Shown: in pieces, positions 12,929 through 24,710 of the stretch
Layout: each line of letters opens with the position of its first letter
Position numbering within the stretch: the first letter of the stretch is position 1
Source of the DNA: Rhinopomastus cyanomelas
Taxonomy: Eukaryota; Chordata; Aves; Bucerotiformes; Rhinopomastidae
DNA: 64,000 nucleotides
Assembly: GCA_013400115.1 (NCBI GenBank)
Contig: VXBP01004389.1
Coordinates: 62,001 to 126,000, forward strand
Direction of reading: 5' to 3'
Notes under the pieces: model-generated
Seen by the model: the letters and a program-made list of their open reading frames with translations, nothing else
What the model was told of the DNA's origin: nothing
Database searches by the model: none
Program-made: the position numbers and the translations under genes

Positions 12929-15900
12929 TTAGTCAGTAGGATTTTGCTTCTCAGCTGATTTCACTTTCCCTTGATCTTCTACTTTTTTGATAGCAGCTTG
13001 GATTGCTTCTTGATCACCCAGAAACTGGTGCGGGCCCAGAGGGTGCAGATTCTCATCAAGTTCAAGAAGTATGGGCACACCAGTGGGAAGAGTCACATTG
13101 ATGATGTCCTCGTCAGAGATACCTGCAGAGGAGAAAGTTACATTTGGTTACAAGCTCCTAATTATCAAGTTCAGCTTTATTTCTGAGATGATCTAGTCTT
13201 AAAACAGTCAAGGACATGCTCCAGCTTCCATCAACAGCACCAGCTGCTTCAGTAGAGTCCCAGCTAGACCACAGCTTGGTTAGTGCTTTAAGAACAGCTA
13301 AAGGAGGGAATTCTCATCAGGGTGAAGACATTTGCTTTGTTTTTCAGTCCACATAGGTGAAATCAACAGGAAGTGGTTGCCCTGGAGACTACCTTTCCTT
13401 TAGTACAGGACATTGAGAACAACAGGTTCTTCTCCATATCTTCAAGTCGTGAATCACAGAAGAGAATGAGAGCCCACACGTGCTACCCCAAAATGAAGTA
13501 GCCTCTCTGCTAAGCAACAAACATAATCAACCTCATTTCTTTAAAGAGGCAGGATGCCAAGGTTATTTTCTCTTAAGTTACCTATGCCAAGCTTCTCACA
13601 CAAGCTGCCTTAAGAAAAAATAAATCAGTACTTAGTTACTTCTGCTGTAAAGACCACCATTTGCCCACATTTGATTTCTCAAAAGCAAGTTTACAGCATC
13701 TGGCCTACAGTACAATTCTCAGCATCACATGCTATTCATTTCCACTTTCAATTAAGGGAGGCAAGACAAAAAGGAGGGAGAAAGTCAACGTGCACAATGT
13801 GGAGCACTTTCCTGTGCTTAATATAACATGGACCTGGGTAGAAAAATTTAGTCAATGAAAAGCTCCAATCCAAATGAAATTGCTGTTTCTTTTCACAGAC
13901 ACACAAGTCTCCAAAGCATCCAAGTGAATTTTGAGACCAACCTTCCTAGTAAGTTTCCATACAAGGGCTAAATAGCTGCATTAGGTAGTAGTGACTGCAA
14001 AGACACTGCTCCTCAAAAATTTCAGACAAAAGAAAGCCAGTGCCATTGGAAATGTCAACGGTTTTTTACTCCCCTTTTTCAAAGGGGCACCCAGGTCATG
14101 GTCGAAGTTAAGCACAACAGCTTCAACTAACTCACACTTAAACATCCACAATCAAGCTTCGAACGTGAAGACACTACATGAAGTAGACTCAGGTGCATTA
14201 AGAAAGCATCCATCCTCTTGAGCAGCTGACAAAAGAGGTGGTTCTCACCACATACAAGTGCAAACTTACCAGCGATTTTCACATTAAGTAGAACAACAGA
14301 ATCAATTTACTAACACAAACACCTCACAGTCCAGCCACTTAGCAACAGCGGGATGACAACAGGTCAACTAGACCAGAAACTAAACAAACAGAACTAGTCA
14401 GGAGGTGACAATCATTTCATGCCCCCGCCTGAAGACTATGCAATGCAGCTTTTGTAGTGATTGTTCTTGTTTTGTTGAGGCAAAACCTAAGACTCAGGTT
14501 TGTAAAACAAGTAGCTAAGCTGCCCAAGCTCCTATTTCAACAATTCCTTCGGTATCTGAGATTTTAACAACATAAAATTGTTCCTCTGGCCCTAGGAAGT
14601 GTTCTGCCTGCCATTCAGTCTCCCAGACTCAAACCAGTCAGATATACACAAAGCAGATGAGGTCATGCAGGAGAACTGCACAATGTGGTCAGCAGCCAGG
14701 ATACTTAGAGGTTTCCTCTAAGGATGGATTAAACAAAACTAGGTGTAGCTACACGGAGTAAGAAATACATGCTACTGTTTTTACAAAACACAGTGACCAC
14801 ACCAGTGTCAACTCCCTTTAGAAAGCAAAACAGTGCAGTCTAGGATAAACAAGCTGCAGAAACCGTTTTGGCTTTCTCATTAGGACTCTTCCTTATACAA
14901 AAGCATAAACTCAGCCTTCCAGCTGAGGCAGTCAGATGAAAATCCTAAAAGCCCAGTAAGTGTCCTGCTGCTTTATTTCAGCACTGTTCTTGTATTTGTA
15001 CAGTATGTGCTCTTCAGGAGAAAAGATCAGGCTTGCCATGCAGGCTCTTGAGTTGCAGGCAAAATGCACATGGAGTACTCCCCAGCCAGCAGGCCCTACA
15101 TGAGGACAGCAGAGACCACATCTTGCACTACAGCCACTGCAAGCACAAGCTAACTGCTATCCAGTTACTCTTTGTGCTGTAATTATAGCCAAGTGACCTT
15201 TCCTTGCACTTCATCTGAGCTGGCCTGTGTCACAAGCCCACACCATGTCACAGGAAAGAAGGGGTAAAAATCGGGGCAAGGATTCAAACGCTGACTACAA
15301 GGTGCTCTCCAGTTAAGTCTTCCCCCAACCTGTTTTGATGCATTTCATTACTCCTTCCCAGGTGAAGGACTCTGCACTTATTAAGCCTTGTTGAATTACT
15401 CTTTCTCCAGTCTTCAAGTGAGTGTGGGTAGCCCTTGAAATGTTACACCTTATCAGACTGTCCTAAAGAAAAGCCCTACAGCTGCTTTGACACTGCTCTC
15501 TCTGGTCTCAGTGCAACAAGGAATTTAGCAAAATAACTTTTAAGCAACCTTTACCAGCCACTGATGCTGTCAGCTCTAGCCTTTGTCTTTGCCTCCACAG
15601 AAGGAGGTGGCCCAGGGTTCCTGCTGAAGCTGTGGTCAGCATCTGAACCTCAAAGGGCTTGGCCAGTACGGTTTCATGGAACTGGTGGGGCAGGGGAGGA
15701 GAAGGGCAAGCAGGGGAGACACCATAGTTGCAGATCCTAATGCCCCTTCTTCCTTTTTAATTCTTTCACCTCTTCCATATTTCAGCGTGGTAAATCACAT
15801 CCTTTAAGTCACAAGTAAATTAACAATCTTATGCTAAGCTACTACCTTCAGTGTTTATTGGTAGGCATCTTCTACATTGGGAAATACAGTATTTGCATAA

Positions 15901-16863
15901 GCTTTAGCAATTATCTCTGTAGGACACCCTGGTGCAGCAGTTCAACTAAAGCATTATCAAGAAGCCTCAAAAGTGACCTACCACACTAACAGGCAAGAAC
16001 ATCTTCTGCACCCTAAGATAAGCACTGTATTCTGCTGAGCTACAGCAATGCTTGTTCAATGAACAGATTACCTCAACCCTTCTGACCAAGTAGCTAAATA
16101 AATCCCAAAATAGTTAGACAAAACCTGTTCAGGCTCTATCTAGGCCAACAACAAAGTTTGAGTACAGCAGTTTAAAATGACTGGCAAGAAACATGGTGAA
16201 AGCATTTGGTCCTTAACTACTTTAACCCAACTAATTATCACCCCCTTCCACTTCCCCTTTACCTTCCACGTGCTTCAGCAGCGCCCTGCTGCTGTTGCCA
16301 TGTGCAGAGATAAGGATCATTTTGCCACTTTTCAGTTCAGGTACTATCTTTTCATTCCAGTAGGGAAGGAGTCTATCGAGCACGTCTTTTAGGCTTTCAG
16401 CCTTGGGGAGATTTTCCTGAGACACGTCGCTGCATTTATACCGGCGATCGTTGTAGATCTCTTCATAGTAAGGATGAGATTCAGTTATGGGAGGTGGAGT
16501 AACATCATAGCTTCTCCTCCATATTTTCACTTGCTCCTCCCCATGATTCAGAGCCATTTCTGCTCTGTTGAGACCAATCAGAGCACCATAGTGACGTTCA
16601 TTCAGTCGCCAGGAACTCTGAATGGGAACCCACTCTTGGCCCATCTCTTCCAATATAAGCCATGCAGTCTGGATTGAGCGCCTGAGTACAGAGGTGAAGA
16701 CGAGGTCAAACTCAAAGCCCAGTGCTTTAAGGTGTTTGCCACAGTTCTGAGCTTCCTTTATCCCATCACTGCTCAGTTTCTGGTCCACCCAGCTGCAGAA
16801 GCGATTCTCCTTGTTCCAGGCTCCTTCCCCATGTCGCAAGAGAACAAGTCTGTACTTTGCCAT
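12929..16863 (-). CDS. BPGM: Bisphosphoglycerate mutase (two coding exons)
   Basis: Coding exons are 16,863-16,263 and 13,122-12,929, joined GAAG|GTAAAG to CTGCAG|GTATC with a codon split after its first base. The product is 264 aa; human BPGM has 259. It makes and degrades 2,3-bisphosphoglycerate, the haemoglobin effector in mammals, and has weak glycolytic mutase activity; it is cytosolic. Visible hallmarks of the histidine-phosphatase family are the LRHGEG motif with the phospho-acceptor His11, the LNERHYG segment with the acid/base Glu, and SAHGNSSRALLKH with the second catalytic His. The intron between the exons falls where the human gene has it (after ..LLKH.EG). The ATG at 16,863 matches the family N-terminus (MxKY.L) and sits just inside an acceptor (CTGCAG|CCAAA-ATG). 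The C-terminus (..KVKSAEKQNPTD) is a few residues longer than human. Birds mainly use inositol pentakisphosphate in red cells, so the avian role may be partly different (inference). Confidence 0.97.
13123..16262 (-). other. BPGM coding intron
   Basis: This 3.1 kb intron separates the two BPGM coding exons. It is moderately AT-rich. I see no CR1 tail and no supported exon, only short incidental open frames. Confidence 0.85.
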
Positions 16864-16868
16864 TTTGG

Positions 16869-19031
16869 CTGCAGCTTAGCACAGATGATAACTGGTCTGG
16901 CATCTAGTGATGGGGCATCTAGACAGAGACAGGAGACACACACAAACATCCCACAGAAAATATATTACAAGCAGAAATAAGGCAGCAAAGGGTAGACAAC
17001 TATCAGAATCAAAACAAACAAGTGTCTGCTGAGTATCTTTTTACCTTTCAGGTAAACCATGAACAGTGGGAGAGAGATCTGATTTCTGCACACCCCACTC
17101 TGGACTCGATTTCCATCAAAATACATGCTTATGGGAGCTCACATCAGCTGGAGCCGTTTTGATCACAAAGTGTCTCAAACTCAGGCCCACCGAGTCCCTG
17201 AATTAGGTCAGCAGGATGAGTTAGCCCCAGGCACTCTGGGTTTTGAGAGCATACAGAAACGTTGAGTTCTTTAGCAGACTCAGTAGTTTAATCCTGGCAG
17301 CAACAATCACTTAGTGTCCCTTTTTTTTTCACCCCTCATAGTCCACATCAGAAAGGACACTATGCAACACCTCCCCAACAGCACATTCAGAGTATAACTC
17401 AAAGCTAAAAAGCTTCTGAGGACTGACAGATTTTTACATTATCTGATGTGCAACAGACAGTTGGTAAATACAAAGAAAGGTCTTCTGCAACTTCATGCAA
17501 AGGATGTCTGAATGTCATGTGTGATAAGGTACATCTCAAAATCCCTTGCATGTTCTACCCTTTCCATTCCAAATAAACAGTTGCATACTAAGCAAGGAAA
17601 TCAACTATTGTTAGGATTCAGGCATCACATCACACTGGATGCAATACTGAACTACACCCTTTAAGATCCCTTTTTGTTATAAAAACAAAAAGGAGCATCA
17701 GATCACTTCAGCTTTAGAAGGAAATGCTTTCTCCAACATCCCACATACTACAGGATTAAAAGTTGCAGTGCACGAACTACAGCACAAAACACAGCCCCAT
17801 AAAGAGAGCTATCTCTGCAGATACACCACTGTTTAGCTTAACTGATTATACTACCCACAAGAACAGACTGCATAATTTACAAAACCAATTTAACACCCAA
17901 TGCCAAAAAAACAAGAACCAACAAGAGAGGAGATGCACCTGTTTGCACAAGTTCTTACTTGGGTACTCTATGGCCAAAATCAGTTAAAAATCTCAAGGAC
18001 TAGAACAAAAAGTAGAGTTCTCACATAAAGACCTGGGGACCGTAAAAACCCATCTAAGTTAAGATCAGGCAGAATCACCATTCTCAAGTTTAGAAAGGAC
18101 TCACAGTCACAAGGTAGTTTAAATATCAGTCCACTTATGGAAGCATTTAAGCTAGAAAGCCTCAGAGCAACACATGAAAATAATCCTACTCACCTTTCCT
18201 ACAGCAAAGGAACTACCTACACAAGTCCCAGCACGGACTCAAGAGCTGTTCTATACAGAGGCCACCGCACACTCTTGACTTGCTACCTGCAGAATGAGAA
18301 GAAACACCAAGTGATCACTGCAAATGCAAACGGTCATGCCAGCCATTATTCGCTCTGGAAACTGCAAGAAAATAGCACACCACTCCCTTGTATGGGCTGG
18401 GAAAGCTACTCATTTCCTTCTCCCAAAACCATGCAAATGTACCACACCTGCATTTCCAACAAGGGAAAGTTTCTTGACTCCCTTAATGCCCCAGGATATC
18501 ATTTGCTCCCCAAGACTTGATTAGACTGCAATTACCATAACACCAGTGCTCAGAAATCTACCACAACCTCTGAGACAGCAGAGGATACGGACAGGCGATC
18601 GGGATGCAGCAAAGAACAGGAGTACAGACACCCAGAACAGCACAGCAGAACAGAGCCAGGTGGTCGGGACAACATCTCACACCAGCAGAGCCCTGAGCCG
18701 GGCACAGCTTTAAGGTCAAGCAGCCAGAGATGGCCATTCCCTGGACACCTCACTGCAACCGGCACAAGTTCGCCTGCTCAGCCCTCCTACAGAACATCCC
18801 TTTGCAGTCCCCCTGCCACTCTTAAGCCTTGCTAGGAACGAAGAGACAGGTCAGCAGGTCCCGTACGCACACAAACACATGAGGCTGTAGAGGAGGGGCA
18901 GCAAAGAGCCCCCCGCTAACCCCCTACACCCCTCCCCCTCCATACACACAAACGAAGCACCACGCAGCTCCTGCTCCCTCAGGAAGCCATCACCTGCCCC
19001 TGGCCCCTCCACCACCACTAAAAGGACTCAC
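16869..19031 (-). other. BPGM: BPGM 5' intron and probable untranslated exon 1 boundary
   Basis: The coding exon begins just after an acceptor at 16,869-16,870, so transcription must start upstream. The nearest CpG island lies at about 19,100-19,560. A consensus donor GTGAGT on the minus strand at 19,031-19,026 is the best candidate end of an untranslated exon 1. Nothing else recognisable lies in the 2.1 kb between. Confidence 0.45.
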
Positions 19032-19099
19032 GCACACCGTCGGCTTCACACTCCGAGACTCATCAGAGGTCTACGCCTCCACCTCCCGCCACAGGGAGA

Positions 19100-19560
19100 C
19101 CTCCCAGCTCCCCTTTACACCCACAGCCCTCCCTTCCCGCAAGGAGCCCCCGCAAAACCCAGGGCGTCCCCCCCCAGCCCGTCGCTCGGCACGAGAAAAC
19201 TAACAGACTCAGTCACCGCCGCCTTCCCTAACCTCCGCAGCAGGCTGCGGCCGGAGCCGCCCCCACGCCGAGGCTGTCGCCGCCGCCGCCGCCCGTGCGC
19301 CGCACAGCAGGGAGAGTAGGCCCCGCGCACTGATGAGGCCGCGGCGGCGCAGCGCCCGCCAAGCCCCGCGGGAGCGCGATTGGCTGGCGCTGCGGACCAA
19401 CACCGCGCGCCAGCCAATCAGGACGAGGCTGAGGGCGGTGCCTGCGGGAGCGCGGTGGGCTGCTGCTGGGAGCTGGGGGGCCGGGATGGGTCCCGTCCCC
19501 CGAGAGCAGGACAAGCGCGTCCCGAGGGCTCTCGCTCGGCACCTTCATCCCCGCAGGCAG
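19100..19560 (-). promoter_or_regulatory. BPGM: CpG-island promoter of BPGM
   Basis: This is a GC- and CpG-dense block, the only one between the BPGM coding exon and the AKR1B genes, so it is the natural BPGM promoter. It has no TATA box. Two CCAAT boxes lie in opposite orientation inside a perfect inverted repeat (19,378-19,390 and 19,407-19,419), a layout typical of NF-Y-driven housekeeping promoters. Long open frames across the island are a by-product of high GC. The start site is not resolved. Confidence 0.7.
19378..19419. promoter_or_regulatory. Inverted repeat with paired CCAAT boxes
   Basis: GATTGGCTGGCGC (19,378-19,390) and its exact reverse complement GCGCCAGCCAATC (19,407-19,419) flank a 16-base spacer. 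Each 13-base arm carries one NF-Y CCAAT core, in mirror orientation. The arms are identified by direct reading; NF-Y binding is inferred from the motif. Confidence 0.85.
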
Positions 19561-19719
19561 TGATGGTAGTTCAAAGTAAACGGGACCGAGCGAGTGGAGC
19601 GGCTCTGGCTGAGCCTGGACAGCAGTGGTGTGGAGAGGTGGTGCCCTTCACTGCTTCCACAGCCATAAGTCTGCTTTTGCTTTTCAACAGAAGTAGAGCG
19701 TATCTTTTTTTATATAAAC

Positions 19720-19765
19720 TTTACGATCTTAAAGGTCTCTTCCAACCAAAACGATTCTGTGAGTC
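19720..19765 (+). mobile_element. CR1 3' tail remnant
   Basis: TTACGATCTTAAAGGTCTCTT followed by CCAACC and GATTCTGTGA matches the CR1 3' terminus in plus orientation. Only the last few dozen bases remain, adjoining the BPGM CpG island. Confidence 0.7.
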
Positions 19766-19848
19766 TAATCGGATTCACGTTTTCCTGCCTTCAGCACTTG
19801 GCCGTGAACAGCCAGCACATCCCGTTAAACACCTGCAGAAGAGGAGGC

Positions 19849-20150
19849 TGTGGAGAGACCTTATTAGTGTTTACAGCCACCTGAGAGGAGGTTGTAGAGA
19901 GAAGGGTGTTGGTCTCTTCTCACAAGTATCAAGCAATAGAACAAGAGGAAATGGCCTCGAGCTGCACCGGGGGAAGTTTAGGTTGGACAGAAGGAAAATC
20001 TTCTTTATGGAAAGGCTCATCAGGCCTCGGAACAGGCTGCCCAGGGAGGTGCTTGAATCACCATCCCTTTATCTGTTTAAAAGTCGTGTGAATAGGAGCT
20101 TAGGGACAAGGTTTAGCAATGGCTTGGTACAGTGACGGTAACGGTTCGAG
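19849..20150 (+). mobile_element. CR1 LINE 3' fragment
   Basis: The fragment contains CR1 3' landmarks in order: a GGAGAGACCTTATT-like block, ACAAGAGGAAATGGCCTCGA, GGTTGGACAGAAGGAAAATC, AACAGGCTGCCCAGGGAGG and the TTTAGCAATGGCTTGGTACAG region. A read-through open frame across it is repeat-derived, not a gene. Confidence 0.9.
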
Positions 20151-23100
20151 TCAACCTACTCCTATTTACCAGTATATGACAATCCCATCTTAACCTGAGC
20201 CCGTTACCCCCTAAAACTTCAGCGTGCGTTGGCAGAGCAGTAGGGTGTACCTTGCAAACCAGTTAGTGGTTTTTTCACCTTGTGTTTTACTAGTGCCTCA
20301 TCGAAGGCTGCTTTCATATGTAAGTACAGTGAAGTTTTCATTTTGGTTGGGTATGGAGACATTATATAACTTTGTGCAGCTGGGTGAATACTCTTTGCAT
20401 TAAAACCAAAAGTGTAAGTCCATGTGGAGGGGAAATAAAGTATCCTACTTCTTTTTTTCACTCTAACTCCATTGCTTGAGGGGCAAATCTTCAAAAGGAA
20501 GTGCGTGTGTGAGCACTTAAAATAACCCCACATTTGTCACCATTAGTCATTAAGTAAAAGCAAAAGCTTTTCTAAATCATTAACTACCAAATACATGACT
20601 GTGAGCAAGGAAGAATATACATAAATGCTTTATTTTATGCAAAGCAGATGGAGGAAAGCTGCTGTGTGAGGCATTGTGATCCAAAGTCAAAGTGGGGACT
20701 TTCGTATGTAATACCTTTGACTAGGTACTGGCAATGTTACTCTGACATGTGCCTTCTGCCCCTTCATCTGAATTCATAGCTCAGACAATTATTTTATTTC
20801 TGCATATACCAAGCTGAAAAAACCTAATGGGAAAAACCTTATATTTTTTATGTCCTCAGAACCATCACATGGACATCTTTAAATAAACACCTTACCCCAA
20901 CAAGTGCCTAGATGCCATGGGAAACTTTGTGGAACCCACTGTATTGCAGGAGACATTGGAAATACAGTTCTAGCCCCTCAAAACAGCTCTGAAAGCAGTG
21001 GTGTGGGGTGCCAATGGCTGAGAAAACAAAATGCTTTCTCACAACCAAAAGCGTTCCCGGTTCTAAATGTTGTGGGTTTGGAGTGGTTTACATTTGGGTT
21101 TAGATTTGGGGCATTTCACTAGGTTCTAGTCAGTACTGTACAGATTTCTTGTAGCAGTATCAAACGCAAAGAAAATGAATCTGTCTTTTTTTCTGATGAA
21201 TCTGCCTTCCCCACCCTCCCATGATAAACAAAGTGCTGCAGACATCAGACGTCAGTAAGAAACCCTCTGGAAAGAGATAATTTAAAAAGGGCCTCTGGAA
21301 AATAGAAAGCTGCAAGGTGTTGTCCAGCCAGGGCATGATAAGTGGGTTAGAAAACAGGCTGGATGATGCTGATACTGGAGCAGCACGTGAGGATCTGGGC
21401 AAATGTAACCTAAAGGGTAAATGGGAACTCAAGTGTCGTGGCCCAGAATGACAAACACACACAAGCCATACTCAAGTTCGCTCATCGTGCTTCGTTTTGT
21501 TTCGTATTTCAAGCACGAGGAAAACATTTTCAACAATTTTCTGTTTACCAAATGGAAAACAGGTCCCTCCTCCAGTGCTGAGGCACTGGAAGCACCCATT
21601 CTCTTGTCAAAACTAGGCACAGCTGACTGCTGAAACGTGAAATGGAGCATGATAGTATTTTCCCACAAGGACAAGAGCCTCCACTTGGCAAGAGAAACAG
21701 CAAATTGTTCCCAGAAGTGTTAAGCTTTTTGGAAAACCTACAGTCTGCATAGACAAGAGAAGAAAATCTCATTCCTGTGACAACTATTCCTACCAACATA
21801 ATTGGACAGAAATACAGGCCTGGGATGGGCAAAGTACTTGGTTACAGAGGAGCTGGGTTTGGAGGCTGGCCACAGTGCCCCACCTGAAGTTTCTTATGCC
21901 CTCGTTACAAAGCCCATCTTCCACAGAAACAGCCAAGAAGGTATGGTCTTTGTGGATGCTTTGATGCTCTTTTCACAGTGCTTGCCCTAGAGAAAACCAG
22001 AAATATTTGAGAATACTTCCTACAAGTAAGTGTGTGCAGAAAACTTACTACAAGTTTGCGAGAAGGCACAAAACACATTGACAGTGTTCTGCTTCCACAG
22101 CAACCAGTCCTGGCATGTGCAAGGAAGTTGCAGTTTAATTAAACTGGTTCAGAACCTGATGTAGTTAAATTAATGCTAAGTCTGTGGGAGGACAGATGGT
22201 ATTTTGTTGAAGATTGCTTTCTACAGTTTTAAGTGAAGTGGTAATGAATGGATTTAAGCTAAATCAATATACATCATGCTTTAACTGCTGCGTGTCCAAA
22301 AAAGGCATTTTCATCCACATAATGAACCAGTGAGAGATTTTCATGTAGACAAGACTCAGAAGAAAACGTTAACTGTAGTATACTTGGGAAATACCATGAA
22401 CATGCCTTGTTTTGCCCTTGTCTGCTGTCAACACCTCCTCCACTGCCTCTAGGGGTATGCTCCCTGCTGCCTGACAGTTTTATTAACTGTCTCTTCCCAT
22501 CTTATTTATCCTCAGGTACCCACTGGTTGGCAAGTTACAGTTCTCTTTATCACCAAACCACCCTATTTCATGTAGCTGTCAAAACTGTAGCCTCCTGCAG
22601 TTCTGCTAAGTGAAAAGGTTCCTGTTAGTGTAGTTTCAAGCTCTTGTTCCACGGACTTTACGCTATTTCCTCTGTTTGTAACAGTCATAGTTACTACAGC
22701 TTCAGAGCCAGACTGGCTGAGGTTTCCTCAGAAACCAGAATATATTGCCTCAGGCTTCATGAGTGCCCAGTGCTGTGGAAACACCGAAATGTGACCACTC
22801 CTTTTGGGAAGCCCATCTCTCTCCAGAAGGCAACTGTGCAAAAGAATAAGACAGGCCATAATTCATTTTAGCAGTTCTGCTTTCTTAACCTGGCCTAATG
22901 TCCCAGAGTCCATTCTGTCAGCTTGAGCCCACTGATTTACACTACACAGTGGGAAAGTGCTTGGGAAAAGGTCAGTCCTTACTCCCCTTGCTGCTCTTCA
23001 TTCCCTCCTCCAGATGCTCCGGCCAAGGCAGGGATTCAGATTCCAAGGAATTTTGTCTCCCACATTGTGACCAACCCACCACTGTGGCTGCATCATGAGC

Positions 23101-24345
23101 TGCACGGGGAAACAGAGGAGATGTCTGTTACTGAAGCACTTTAAAATCTGCACAGTGAGAGTGATCTCCAGCCATTTTGCAAATATGGACATGATGTCCA
23201 CATTTTTCTATTATCAGGGCCAATAGGAAAAACAAGTTAGACAGTTTGGCACTAGACTAGCTGAGCAGAGAGCTCTGACACTGTGAACAGACATTCTTAC
23301 AAAAGCCTTGCTCTGAGGCTGCTGAATCAATGGCAGATCTCCAAACAGAAGTAGCCTCTGGTTGCAAGTGTATAAAGAATCCAACTCCATACATCACATA
23401 CCACTTCTTTCAAGCTGTAGACAGCCCAAAATCTGCAGTCAAAAAAGAATCCCCTGGAGGTTCTGAGCATGTTAGAGTGTTAGCAGTCACTGCAAATCCT
23501 AGACTCTAGTGTGTTTGTGTTTCCCCTGGGATACACAACAGGCTCCAAATAAAAGCCCAGTCAGCAAGAGGGAGAAAACAGACCTTATTTGAAGGATGTG
23601 GTTTAGTGCTGATGATAGGAGTAGGAAAAGGTTGGACTCAGCGATTTTGAAGGTCTCTTCCAGGCAAAATTGTGATATTATTCTATTGAAGGCCCCCCCA
23701 CCCCCATATAACCACATTTAAAAGTTAAAGTTCTGGAACATCTTTGAGCAAGAGTGATGAGTTGAGACAGTAAAAGCAGCCTCACACATTTCATTGCAAA
23801 AAGCAGCAAGGAAATTCTTTCCTGTTCCTTGGATTTAAGGATCCCACGATTAAGAAAGTTGGTTTTTTAGTGAGAATTGCTAATCTGCTCTTCAAAACTC
23901 AGATTGTATCTTTTGAGTCACTACCAGAAAATGTTCATGCCTAGTTATTTCTTACTAATGTAAGCCACCTGCAGACGGAGGAAGAGAGATTTCTACTCCC
24001 TCGTTAGTGCAGAATCTAAGGAGTGCAACATGAGGGATCACTGAAGAAGTTCAAAAGCAGGGGCCACACACCGGCTTCACTCTGCCCCCGTGTGCGCAAA
24101 CACTAAACACACCCATCTGTTACCTGGGTCCTGTCCTTGTGCAAAAGCTGATGATACTCGTCATATGTGACATCCACAGTGACTGTGTAGCTACAGGGGA
24201 GTTCTCTTGACTCACACGTTTAAGAGAAGGCATCGTGAAACTCTCCTGTGTGAATGCATTGCCAAATAAAAAACAAGCCGTGGAGCTATGCCTGTTGCCT
24301 GTTGCAAGGGGAAGTAAAAGGGAAAAGAAAATGGGTAACTCCGGA
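20150..24345. other. Intergenic region between BPGM and AKR1B copy 1
   Basis: This is the spacer between the divergent BPGM and AKR1B promoters. I found no exon with family similarity or paired splice sites. It contains one CR1 tail near 23,625-23,690 and is otherwise featureless to me. Liver or erythroid enhancers could lie here but cannot be recognised by eye. Confidence 0.6.
23625..23690 (+). mobile_element. CR1 3' tail remnant
   Basis: AGGTTGGACTCAGCGATTTT, then GAAGGTCTCTTCCAGGCAAA and a GTGATATTATTCT end, is a decayed CR1 3' terminus in plus orientation. Confidence 0.7.
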
Positions 24346-24349
24346 ATTT

Positions 24350-24412
24350 TAGAGAACCACAGAACCACTATAGCTGGAAAGGACCTCCAGGGTCATCGAG
24401 TCCAACCCTTTC
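24350..24412 (-). mobile_element. CR1 3' tail remnant upstream of AKR1B copy 1
   Basis: Read on the minus strand it gives GGTTGGACTCGATGACCCTG, GAGGTCCTTTCC, then TGTGGTTCT, a CR1 3' end. It lies about 300 bases upstream of the first AKR1B start codon. Confidence 0.75.
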
Positions 24413-24539
24413 TCGTAGCGCTGAACTGGGGCTGGGAATAGACAGGCTGCGCTTCCGACGCCGCCGAGCTTCCCCAACCCCTCCTGTGCCACCCTCACCT
24501 TCCTACAGCTGCGCGGCGGAACGCCCATCAGCTGCGCTG

Positions 24540-24710
24540 CTCTGCTGCTGATTGGGCCATCACGGCAAGGCCTGATCGCTGATTGGCGGCTAAGGTCAGG
24601 CAGTCCGAGCGCGACCAATGGTCGCGGTGGGCGGGGGCGGGCGGAGCCTCAGCGCCGGGGCGGGGCCCGGCCCGTAAAGCCCCCGGCACGGGCCGACTGG
24701 GAGGTGGGTG
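24540..24710 (+). promoter_or_regulatory. CpG-rich promoter of AKR1B copy 1
   Basis: This GC-rich block directly precedes the ATG at 24,711. It has three CCAAT/ATTGG cores at 24,551, 24,582 and 24,615, spaced 31 and 33 bases. A GGGCGGGGGCGGGCGG Sp-type cluster follows from about 24,629. The third CCAAT sits in GCGACC-AAT-GGTCGC, a 6-base inverted repeat. CGTAAAGCC near 24,673 is only a weak TATA-like match. No antioxidant-response core was seen. Confidence 0.7.

Noticed and set aside
19115..20135. Open frames in the BPGM CpG island and the adjoining 251-codon plus frame
   Set aside because: The first part is GC-rich promoter sequence and the second half translates the CR1 at 19,849-20,150. 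Neither is a gene.
22400..23200. Several overlapping open frames between BPGM and AKR1B
   Set aside because: They are short, start and stop without splice context, overlap antisense frames of equal length and show no familiar motif.
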